The notes under the pieces are model-generated. The model worked only from the letters and a program-made list of their open reading frames with translations. It was not told where the DNA came from and did no database searches. The position numbers and the translations under genes were made by a program. Shown here piece after piece: positions 45,768 to 56,957 of a stretch of 64,000 bases of DNA (positions are counted from its first letter, which is position 1; each line of letters opens with the position of its first letter). The stretch is from Cinnamomum chago (lineage: Eukaryota; Streptophyta; Magnoliopsida; Laurales; Lauraceae), in the NCBI GenBank assembly GCA_038049695.1, contig CP142457.1, forward strand, positions 28,233,001 through 28,297,000, in the 5' to 3' direction.

Positions 45768-45874
45768 ACTCCTCAGGTGAGTACTACTACGAGGAGCAAG
45801 CAGGTGAGGAGATCCCAGAGGATCTCCAACCAGCAGAGGAGGAGCGAGAGTGGCGTGCCGATGACGTAGAGTAG
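45768..45874 (+). other. Acidic exon-like frame in LTR E
   Basis: Follows TTTTGGTGTGCAG. The 107-nt frame reads SSGEYYYEEQAGEEIPEDLQ, then PAEEEREWRADDVE and TAG. Repeated in LTR2 (to 52688) and LTR3 (to 59501). Same leading phase as in A and B. Confidence 0.5.
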
Positions 45875-46278
45875 CGTCATCATTCTCGGCACGAGAGTGA
45901 TTCATCGGGACTTCCTTAGATTTTATTTCTTCATTTATTATCTCTCGTTGAACTTTCACACTATTGACTCCACTATTGTTTTAAACGGCCTTGATTAGTG
46001 GGATGGCCATTGAATAAATTAATTTCCTTGTTTAAGTTTATTTTATTCTTTGTTCAACTTTAATCTATAATGAGATTCATTATTCCTTGTTGATATCCAA
46101 ATATGCCTAGAATTGTATGAGTTCCGCAAATTCTTATTTTTATTTGAGGCTTGAAATATTATATCCTCACAGCGAACTTACGATCATTGGGCCTAAAGGA
46201 CAAAAAAATTAATTAGTCCTAAATTTCATTCCCCGGATCCGGTTTATTTTCTAATCGGGTTCGGGGGACGTGACGGAA

Positions 46279-46936
46279 TGGTATCAGCACATTTCCTGCC
46301 ATTCAAGACTGGTCAGTTTATGAACAAGATGACTACGTTGTACAGAGACAATATAGTCAAACTACATGGAGTGCCTAAGTCCATAGTATCTGATCGAGAC
46401 CCTAAGTTTGTCTCTCGGTTTTGGTCTACTTTCCAATCATCTATGGGTACTCAGTTGAAGTTCAGTACAGCTTACCACCCTCAGACAGATGGACAGTCTG
46501 AGCGTACCATCCAGACATTGGAAGATCTTCTCCGAGCATGTGTTTTGGATTTTAAGGAGAATTTGGATAAAAGCTTGCCTCTATGTGAGTTTGCCTACAA
46601 TAACAGCTATCATTCAAGCATTGGCATGGTGCCATTTGAGGCATTGTATGGACGGAGATGCAGGACTCCAGCATGTTGGGAGGAAGTTGGAGTTCGTAGT
46701 TTTCATTGCCCCTCAGAGATTGCTGATTCCAGTGAGAGAGTTCGGATTGTTTAGATGAGAATGAAAGAGTCTCGTGATCGTCAGAAGAGCTATGCAGATA
46801 AGAGGCGGAGACCTTTAGAATTCCAGGTGGGGGATATGGTGTTTCTGAAGGTATCCCCGATGAGAGGTGTTGTTCGATTCGGGCAGAAGGGGAAACTTGC
46901 TAAGAGGTTGTGGGACCGTTCGAGATCAAGAGTAGG
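46279..46936 (+). pseudogene. Integrase remnant fused to the primer-binding site, E copy 1
   Basis: TGGTATCAG of the primer-binding site runs straight into integrase core sequence SAHFLPFKTGQFMNKM, so gag, protease, reverse transcriptase, RNase H and the integrase zinc finger are deleted. The core retains SDRDPKF, TAYHPQTDGQSERT and FEALYGRRCRTPACWEE. TAG at 46752 interrupts; after it GDMVFLKVSP is readable, then a one-base loss before WDRSRSR shifts the frame. An inverted solo LTR interrupts at 46937. Confidence 0.88.
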
Positions 46937-49778
46937 TGTCGGGACCCCGGAACGAGACCCCGGGCCCGCGACGTAATTTGTTACAACTACTATTGAAGAT
47001 TTTACTTTCCCACAGGTTCCCGCGGTGAGGATTCCCAAAGACACGCGGAATCTGACTCACACGATCAAGTATGCGGAAGCGTGTAGCAAAACATACCAAG
47101 ATAAGCACCAATAAAATATTTTAAGTGCTATCACAATAATAAACAAGACATAGTATCAAAGGAAGAAGTTAAAATGGCATTCCCAACATAGTTCAAGTTA
47201 TAAGACTAACACGAAAGTAAATTAAGTTTTGTTACAACCCATAAGAGGCCAACAGAGACCAATACAGTTCTCCAAAACAATTAAAGGAAACCCCAACAAA
47301 AGATGACGAGACTCAAGGAACCCGCCCGGCGTCTAAATGACATCATCGGGCTGCCACTCTCTCACAGGGGTTGGCTCGCAAGCCTCCTCCTGACGCTCCT
47401 CCTCAAAGGTAACGTCTCCTGCACCTGGGCACCAACAAACAAGGGTCAAACACAACGGTTTGGCAGGTAATCAATTTAGGCATGAACATGAACAATAACA
47501 TTTAGAGAAACATGTAAGCAAATCTTTGACATGAAATACTATGACAACTGAGGTACATTTTCAAGAATGCAAACAAAGCCGAGATATCAAAACAAACTAG
47601 CATGAGTACATAATATATATCATGAATAGTTACAATCCACAAAGAGCCCATCCTTTCTCTATCATTTATATAATGAAAAGAGCAAGCACGCATGACAAGC
47701 ACGCTATACATAATATAAGCACGACACGATTTCCCACAAAGAAGGGAATTTCGGCCGCGGAACCGGACACGCACGATGTGTAATAAGTACACGACCAGTC
47801 TGTAGACAGTCCACATGTTTAAAGACCCCCAGACAGTGGATCAAACTAAAAGGGCAGTCTAAGCTCAGTGGTGTTTACTTAAATCATGAATGCACAAAAC
47901 ACGCGAAACACTATCAAAACTTGTCGAGATAAAAAAGGGGGAAATCACTTATCAAAACACGATGAACACGACTAGCAAGGGCATAATAAATATGCATACA
48001 CGCTTAGGAAGTGATCCCATTTTTCTTGAGACTACTTCAAAACAAGCTTATACTTTGAAATCCCAAAACTAGTACACGATGGTATTTATCGTACCAAAAC
48101 GGAACTCAAACACAAAATCTGACAAGCATGTGTTAAGGCTGCTAATTGACCTTTGTGTAATTAAGACTCAAAATGTCGGAATATATAAGAATTGGTGTCC
48201 CCGAAGTTGGGTTGCATTTCGAAGTCCCATTTACACAATGTCAAGTCAAAGCCCTTAACATAGCCTAGTTTTTCAATCTTCAAGAAAATACATAACGAAA
48301 TAATTCTTCTCCTGAATCTGGAAGGTTCGCTCGAGCGAACGTTATAAGGTGATGACACTTCACTCGAGCGAGACAGTTCGTTCGAGCGGACAATAGGTGC
48401 GTTTGAACGGACAACTCTCTGTCTCGTTCCAGATTATACAAAGAGCAGTTCGCTCGAGCGGACAATAGGGTCGCTCGAGCGGACAGCTCTCTGTCTGCGC
48501 TCGGACCAAACAGAGGCTTGGTCACTCGAGCGGACCCAAGGGTCGCTCGAGCGAATCAGCTTCTGCCTGAACTTGCAGAGTGCAAAAACTGTCTTTCTTT
48601 TACACATCTTTCACTACATTTTTCTCCTTCTTCTCATCCATCATTCCCATACATTCCCTTGAGCCTTCATGCTCACCAAGGGTTCATTTATCACAATTTC
48701 AAGCATCCAAATCCAATGAAAACATAATCATGAAGCTTTTAAATAAATCAAATGCACAATTTCTAAAATAACAATGGAATCAAAACACATGCACATTGAA
48801 CCTATAAAGATTACTTGCCTTGACCAATGCTAAAAAATCCTTCTCAAGCACTTCTCTCAAGCTAATCCAACACTACAAGAACCCAAGAGAAAACCATACC
48901 AAACTTAACACAAATGAAAGCAAAGAACCCATTTTTATAAATAAATAAAAAGGGGTTTTCAAATGAAAAACAAGATCTTAAGGTACCAAAATAACTCCAT
49001 GAAAATTATGAGTTGAAACTCTTACCTAAAAATGGCTAAACAAGAAGAGGTGAAGAAGATGAAGGCTTGCTCCACAAGAAGCTCAAAGAAACTTGTATTG
49101 ATAGAGAGCTTGCAAGGAGATGGAGAAGGTGATAAGCTTGGAATTCTATTTGGAGCTCTCTAGCCAAAGCATGCAAGAGGAATGAAGAGGAAGAGAAAAG
49201 GGTTTCCTTGCCCTAGCTTAAGAGATTGCAGAGATTTGGGGGAAATGAATGGAATGAGAGGGAGAAGAGACTTAAGTGAAGACAATGGGTCCCAACTAGT
49301 TGAACCTTGAAGTGGTCAAAACACGATCTTGTGAGCCTCGGATGACTTCGACGAAGAAGGATAAAACGATCGTCGAAATATCTAGTTTCCAAAAAGTATA
49401 TTTTTGACATGGTTTTGAGATCTCGAAAATTGTGTCCAGATTTGTGCATAAAAGACAATTTTACCCTCTTTGGGCCAAAACATGGGTTTTTGGGCTTTAA
49501 ACAAGAATGGCCTTAAAACGAAAGTTGTAACTCATAGAAAAATCATTCGAATTAAATCAAAATCACAATCACACGGAATCGATACGATCTTCCCAAGCTC
49601 ACACGTGCACTCAGGCCTTTCTGAGTGTGTCTAATTAATACTAAACGTTCTCAAAATTCCCAAAGCTATGTCCAAGACTAAAACTAATTACTTCTAACCC
49701 AACAACAACTGAACCCACTTAGGACTAAACACATACTAATCGCACACTAATCGAATTGGTCTGGGTCGGGGTCTAACA
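46937..49778 (-). mobile_element. Inverted solo LTR of family B in E copy 1
   Basis: On the minus strand starts TGTTAGACCCCGACCC and ends CCGGGGTCCCGACA (2842 bp). It splits the integrase/chromodomain frame between SR and IGD. Flanks GTAGG and ACAGA are probably a decayed GTAGA-like duplication, differing only by transitions. Contains its acidic exon at 47333-47424 (minus) and CTCGAG palindromes at 48325-48560. Confidence 0.85.
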
Positions 49779-49783
49779 ACAGA

Positions 49784-50113
49784 ATTGGAGACGTGGCTTA
49801 TCGTTTGGTGTTACCGCCTGAGCTAGCCGGTGTGCACGACGTTTTTCATGTCTCAATGCTTCGGAAGTATATTCCAGATCCTACTCACGTGTTGCATCAA
49901 GAGCCACTTCAGTTACAAGCAGACGTAACATATGTGGAGCGTCCGACGCAAATCATTGACACCAAGGAAGTAGTGTTGCGTACTAAGACCATCCAGTGGG
50001 TCAAGGTACAATGGGAGCATCACATTCCGGAGGAAGCTACGTGGGAGCTCAAAGACCAGATGCAGAAGGCGTATCCTTATCTCTTTCCTGATGAGGTATG
50101 TTTAGGCATTTAG
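49784..50113 (+). pseudogene. Chromodomain remnant, E copy 1
   Basis: Resumes as IGDVAYRLVLPPELAGVHDV, then FHVSMLRKYIPDPTHVL and the chromodomain (YVERPTQIID...TIQWVKVQWEHHIPEEATWELKDQM), ending in TAG after LGI. Homologous to 33270-33600 of A but a separate family. A purine-rich tract (TAGAGGTGAGAG) precedes LTR2. Confidence 0.85.
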
Positions 50114-50144
50114 GGGACCAAATGTTCTTTTTAGAGGTGAGAGT

Positions 50145-53089
50145 TGTAAGGTCCGTGACCTTACTGGGTCAATTGGGCCCAATAGCAGCCCCGTTGACCC
50201 ATTTATTTTATTATTATTATAATTAATTGTATTTTAGATATTTAAGTGGGTTTAGGCTTTGAGTGAGTTTCTTTTAGTGTTAGGATAGTGTCTGCGAAGT
50301 TTCGTTTGATTTCGAGTTCGTTTGATCCTAGCAGGGGGGTATTTTGCAAATTAGGGAAAATTAAGTGTTTTCCAAAAAATTCCTATCACCGTGATTTTGG
50401 GTTCGTTGGAAAGGTCTCGTCGCGCTGATCATTTTTGTCTCCTGGCTCGTCGCGATCCGACGATCAAAAACCCTTCAAATGGTCCATTCTTTCACCGGAC
50501 CCATTTAAAGGGCAATTCGGTCTTTTCCTCCCTCTCTTCTTCTTAAACAGGGATTAGCCCTAATCTCATTCTCACTTCTGCAACGAAGCTACAGCAGCCC
50601 TCCTTCTCCCTCTTCATCTTCTCAAGCCCAGATCTCCCTCCGGGAGAGATTACCTCCGTGATCCGGACCGCACATCTTCTTCCTTTCGATCTCCTCTCTC
50701 CATTGATACTAGTGGGTAAGCCTTTTCCCATCATCAACTTTTCCATTCGTTTTCTCTTTTGTTTAGAATAGGTTGGATCATGATCTTTTTTATTTCTTTT
50801 CTTCTCCGTTGCGTTCTAGATTGCGTTTGGTCGGATTAGATTGTGGGTTTTGCGAGAGAGAGCTTCTCCTCAAGCTTTTTTGAATTTCTAATCGCCTTCT
50901 TGGTTGAGGCAAGTAGATATGCATTTTATATTTAATCATGTGTGTATTGTTTCTATGGATTGCAATGATATCCTTGTTAGATTACCCAAATTCCAAGCTT
51001 ATTGTTGGTATTGCATTGGGATTGACATGTTAGGTTAGATTTGTGGGTTGAATTGGATTAATTGTTAAAGTGGTACCCCTTTTGATGTTTTTAATTTGAT
51101 AGAATGGATGGGAATGATGATTGAAATGATTGGGGAGCATGGAGGCTCGTTTTCTACAGGAAAAACAAGCAAAAAAACCCATTTTCGGGCTCAGGCTACA
51201 GTGCCGATCAATCGGGCCTACAAGCCGATCGATCGGACTGCAATTTGGTCTCAGTTAACTGAGACAAATATCAGTCCGATCGATCTGAGGGCATTTTCGT
51301 AATTTCTGACAACTTCGGAAAAGGACTTAAAACGCTTATAACTTTTAATCCGTACGTCGGATTTCTACATATTATATACCGTTGAAAAGCCCTTGAGATG
51401 TAGAATCCAATTGTTCTAGTTTCATCATGGTCGGAGGTCGGGAAGGGATGTAAAAACTGAGATTATTGACCCAGCCTATATTTTATTAGAAATGAGACCA
51501 ATAACTTAGGTTTGGGCCTTAGATGTTGGAAACCAAGAACCTACTATCAGTTGACCATTAATGGGGATTAAATCGTAGCACGTGGCTTGGTGTGCTTCGA
51601 TTATGTGTCTAGGTATTCGTGTATTAAACATGGGATAACCGAATGCGTATGAAATTGAATTAATGGATGCTTAACATGATTGTACACCAAGGGATTTCCT
51701 TAGAAGCATCGTTGATCCAATTCCACACGTACTCCGTTAGAACATGTAGGATACATGGATGACACCACTTGCTTAGGTTCGGATCTTAATTCCTCCTTGA
51801 CTTATTTAATCGTATCCGTTGTTATAAATCCTTGTACACTCACTCTCGGCATAATACACCTAATTAATTATGAAACATAATCTCTTGTAGAATTAGGACT
51901 TGGACCGGACTTAGAGTGTACCTTAGTACCCCGTGTTATGTAATTGATGAACATGACTGGCTAGACTGAAGGGATTACCATGTGATTGGTTTTGTCTTGT
52001 ATTGATTCGAATGAGATAATCCCTACGAACGTGTCTTGTAAATTGAGCTAGCCAGACTTGGTTGTCTTGGTCTATTCTTGTGTCAACACCACATTATTAT
52101 TATTATTATTATTTGCATATCATGGCCAGCTGCAGTTTGGGGTTTGTTGATGGGCCGGTTACTTGAACATCGGGGTGGGCAGTCGGCTTTGGACGGCGTC
52201 CATGGCGTTGAATAGTTGGGAGCGGGCTGGGACCGTGCTACTATTCTCAGGACCGGGAGCTGGGATCCCCCTGGAGCCGGACTTTGGTATCAGTAGTCTG
52301 GATAGGATTGTTACTGGTACCCCGTGAGGTGGCTTGGACATCCACGGAGTCTCCCTCTTGTGCATTGCATTACATTGGTAGTGGTGATTATTAGTATTGC
52401 TAGGATTTCTATTTATGATTCGGATGATTATTTACTCATGCTTTATGCCTAGATTCGATTCCTTGTATTCTCTTGATTATTATGCCTGTTATTACTCTTA
52501 TACTTGATGCATGTCATGATTACTTATATCTTGCTTGTCTATTGCTCAACATGTCGTTGACTCTATTCTTTTGGTGTGCAGACTCCTCAGGTGAGTACTA
52601 CTACGAGGAGCAAGCAGGTGAGGAGATCCCAGAGGATCTCCAACCAGCAGAGGAGGAGCGAGAGTGGCGTGCCGATGACGTAGAGTAGCGTCATCATTCT
52701 CGGCACGAGAGTGATTCATCGGGACTTCCTTAGATTTTATTTCTTCATTTATTATCTCTCGTTGAACTTTCACACTATTGACTCCACTATTGTTTTAAAC
52801 GGCCTTGATTAGTGGGATGGCCATTGAATAAATTAATTTCCTTGTTTAAGTTTATTTTATTCTTTGTTCAACTTTAATCTATAATGAGATTCATTATTCC
52901 TTGTTGATATCCAAATATGCCTAGAATTGTATGAGTTCCGCAAATTCTTATTTTTATTTGAGGCTTGAAATATTATATCCTCACAGCGAACTTACGATCA
53001 TTGGGCCTAAAGGACAAAAAAATTAATTAGTCCTAAATTTCATTCCCCGGATCCGGTTTATTTTCTAATCGGGTTCGGGGGACGTGACG
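50145..53089 (+). repeat. Element E LTR2, hybrid
   Basis: Left end matches LTR3 (TGTAAGGTCCGTGACC) and right end matches LTR1 (TCCTCACAGCGAACTTAC, GTGACGG). The switch lies somewhere between the LTR1/LTR2 difference at 43759 and the LTR2/LTR3 difference at 59083, that is, within LTR positions of roughly 430-2125. Confidence 0.9.
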
Positions 53090-53092
53090 GAA

Positions 53093-53750
53093 TGGTATCA
53101 GCACATTTCCTGCCATTCAAGACTGGTCAGTTTATGAACAAGATGACTACGTTGTACAGAGACAATATAGTCAAACTACATGGAGTGCCTAAGTCCATAG
53201 TATCTGATCGAGACCCTAAGTTTGTCTCTCGGTTTTGGTCTACTTTCCAATCATCTATGGGTACTCAGTTGAAGTTCAGTACAGCTTACCACCCTCAGAC
53301 AGATGGACAGTCTGAGCGTACCATCCAGACATTGGAAGATCTTCTCCGAGCATGTGTTTTGGATTTTAAGGAGAATTTGGATAAAAGCTTGCCTCTATGT
53401 GAGTTTGCCTACAATAACAGCTATCATTCAAGCATTGGCATGGTGCCATTTGAGGCATTGTATGGACGGAGATGCAGGACTCCAGCATGTTGGGAGGAAG
53501 TTGGAGTTCGTAGTTTTCATTGCCCCTCAGAGATTGCTGATTCCAGTGAGAGAGTTCGGATTGTTTAGATGAGAATGAAAGAGTCTCGTGATCGTCAGAA
53601 GAGCTATGCAGATAAGAGGCGGAGACCTTTAGAATTCCAGGTGGGGGATATGGTGTTTCTGAAGGTATCCCCGATGAGAGGTGTTGTTCGATTCGGGCAG
53701 AAGGGGAAACTTGCTAAGAGGTTGTGGGACCGTTCGAGATCAAGAGTAGG
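53093..53750 (+). pseudogene. Integrase remnant, E copy 2
   Basis: Identical in content to 46279-46936, including the same TAG (53566) and the same frameshift, so these defects predate the duplication. Confidence 0.88.
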
Positions 53751-56591
53751 TGTCGGGACCCCGGAACGAGACCCCGGGCCCGCGACGTAATTTGTTACAA
53801 CTACTATTGAAGATTTTACTTTCCCACAGGTTCCCGCGGTGAGGATTCCCAAAGACACGCGGAATCTGACTCACACGATCAAGTATGCGGAAGCGTGTAG
53901 CAAAACATACCAAGATAAGCACCAATAAAATATTTAAGTGCTATCACAATAATAAACAAGACATAGTATCAAAGGAAGAAGTTAAAATGGCATTCCCAAC
54001 ATAGTTCAAGTTATAAGACTAACACGAAAGTAAATTAAGTTTTGTTACAACCCATAAGAGGCCAACAGAGACCAATACAGTTCTCCAAAACAATTAAAGG
54101 AAACCCCAACAAAAGATGACGAGACTCAAGGAACCCGCCCGGCGTCTAAATGACATCATCGGGCTGCCACTCTCTCACAGGGGTTGGCTCGCAAGCCTCC
54201 TCCTGACGCTCCTCCTCAAAGGTAACGTCTCCTGCACCTGGGCACCAACAAACAAGGGTCAAACACAACGGTTTGGCAGGTAATCAATTTAGGCATGAAC
54301 ATGAACAATAACATTTAGAGAAACATGTAAGCAAATCTTTGACATGAAATACTATGACAACTGAGGTACATTTTCAAGAATGCAAACAAAGCCGAGATAT
54401 CAAAACAAACTAGCATGAGTACATAATATATATCATGAATAGTTACAATCCACAAAGAGCCCATCCTTTCTCTATCATTTATATAATGAAAAGAGCAAGC
54501 ACGCATGACAAGCACGCTATACATAATATAAGCACGACACGATTTCCCACAAAGAAGGGAATTTCGGCCGCGGAACCGGACACGCACGATGTGTAATAAG
54601 TACACGACCAGTCTGTAGACAGTCCACATGTTTAAAGACCCCCAGACAGTGGATCAAACTAAAAGGGCAGTCTAAGCTCAGTGGTGTTTACTTAAATCAT
54701 GAATGCACAAAACACGCGAAACACTATCAAAACTTGTCGAGATAAAAAAGGGGGAAATCACTTATCAAAACACGATGAACACGACTAGCAAGGGCATAAT
54801 AAATATGCATACACGCTTAGGAAGTGATCCCATTTTTCTTGAGACTACTTCAAAACAAGCTTATACTTTGAAATCCCAAAACTAGTACACGATGGTATTT
54901 ATCGTACCAAAACGGAACTCAAACACAAAATCTGACAAGCATGTGTTAAGGCTGCTAATTGACCTTTGTGTAATTAAGACTCAAAATGTCGGAATATATA
55001 AGAATTGGTGTCCCCGAAGTTGGGTTGCATTTCGAAGTCCCATTTACACAATGTCAAGTCAAAGCCCTTAACATAGCCTAGTTTTTCAATCTTCAAGAAA
55101 ATACATAACGAAATAATTCTTCTCCTGAATCTGGAAGGTTCGCTCGAGCGAACGTTATAAGGTGATGACACTTCACTCGAGCGAGACAGTTCGTTCGAGC
55201 GGACAATAGGTGCGTTTGAACGGACAACTCTCTGTCTCGTTCCAGATTATACAAAGAGCAGTTCGCTCGAGCGGACAATAGGGTCGCTCGAGCGGACAGC
55301 TCTCTGTCTGCGCTCGGACCAAACAGAGGCTTGGTCACTCGAGCGGACCCAAGGGTCGCTCGAGCGAATCAGCTTCTGCCTGAACTTGCAGAGTGCAAAA
55401 ACTGTCTTTCTTTTACACATCTTTCACTACATTTTTCTCCTTCTTCTCATCCATCATTCCCATACATTCCCTTGAGCCTTCATGCTCACCAAGGGTTCAT
55501 TTATCACAATTTCAAGCATCCAAATCCAATGAAAACATAATCATGAAGCTTTTAAATAAATCAAATGCACAATTTCTAAAATAACAATGGAATCAAAACA
55601 CATGCACATTGAACCTATAAAGATTACTTGCCTTGACCAATGCTAAAAAATCCTTCTCAAGCACTTCTCTCAAGCTAATCCAACACTACAAGAACCCAAG
55701 AGAAAACCATACCAAACTTAACACAAATGAAAGCAAAGAACCCATTTTTATAAATAAATAAAAAGGGGTTTTCAAATGAAAAACAAGATCTTAAGGTACC
55801 AAAATAACTCCATGAAAATTATGAGTTGAAACTCTTACCTAAAAATGGCTAAACAAGAAGAGGTGAAGAAGATGAAGGCTTGCTCCACAAGAAGCTCAAA
55901 GAAACTTGTATTGATAGAGAGCTTGCAAGGAGATGGAGAAGGTGATAAGCTTGGAATTCTATTTGGAGCTCTCTAGCCAAAGCATGCAAGAGGAATGAAG
56001 AGGAAGAGAAAAGGGTTTCCTTGCCCTAGCTTAAGAGATTGCAGAGATTTGGGGGAAATGAATGGAATGAGAGGGAGAAGAGACTTAAGTGAAGACAATG
56101 GGTCCCAACTAGTTGAACCTTGAAGTGGTCAAAACACGATCTTGTGAGCCTCGGATGACTTCGACGAAGAAGGATAAAACGATCGTCGAAATATCTAGTT
56201 TCCAAAAAGTATATTTTTGACATGGTTTTGAGATCTCGAAAATTGTGTCCAGATTTGTGCATAAAAGACAATTTTACCCTCTTTGGGCCAAAACATGGGT
56301 TTTTGGGCTTTAAACAAGAATGGCCTTAAAACGAAAGTTGTAACTCATAGAAAAATCATTCGAATTAAATCAAAATCACAATCACACGGAATCGATACGA
56401 TCTTCCCAAGCTCACACGTGCACTCAGGCCTTTCTGAGTGTGTCTAATTAATACTAAACGTTCTCAAAATTCCCAAAGCTATGTCCAAGACTAAAACTAA
56501 TTACTTCTAACCCAACAACAACTGAACCCACTTAGGACTAAACACATACTAATCGCACACTAATCGAATTGGTCTGGGTCGGGGTCTAACA
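53751..56591 (-). mobile_element. Inverted solo LTR of family B in E copy 2
   Basis: Duplicate of 46937-49778; the one difference I noticed is one T fewer in a T run near 53932. It was duplicated with its host, not inserted twice. Confidence 0.86.
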
Positions 56592-56596
56592 ACAGA

Positions 56597-56926
56597 ATTG
56601 GAGACGTGGCTTATCGTTTGGTGTTACCGCCTGAGCTAGCCGGTGTGCACGACGTTTTTCATGTCTCAATGCTTCGGAAGTATATTCCAGATCCTACTCA
56701 CGTGTTGCATCAAGAGCCACTTCAGTTACAAGCAGACGTAACATATGTGGAGCGTCCGACGCAAATCATTGACACCAAGGAAGTAGTGTTGCGTACTAAG
56801 ACCATCCAGTGGGTCAAGGTACAATGGGAGCATCACATTCCGGAGGAAGCTACGTGGGAGCTCAAAGACCAGATGCAGAAGGCGTATCCTTATCTCTTTC
56901 CTGATGAGGTATGTTTAGGCATTTAG
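56597..56926 (+). pseudogene. Chromodomain remnant, E copy 2
   Basis: Duplicate of 49784-50113, same frame and same end. Confidence 0.86.
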
Positions 56927-56957
56927 GGGACCAAATGTTCTTTTTAGAGGTGAGAGT

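Larger units (their letters stand above)
43329..46275 (+). repeat. Element E LTR1
   Basis: Starts TGTAAGGTTCGCGACC. Contains three ATCGAT-type palindromes (44386-44474), a donor-like GTGGGTAAGCC (43889-43899), a TTA microsatellite near 45281-45299 and an acidic frame (45768-45874). Variants in the first 430 bp distinguish it from LTR2 and LTR3. Its last base is G rather than the A expected of CA. Confidence 0.88.
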
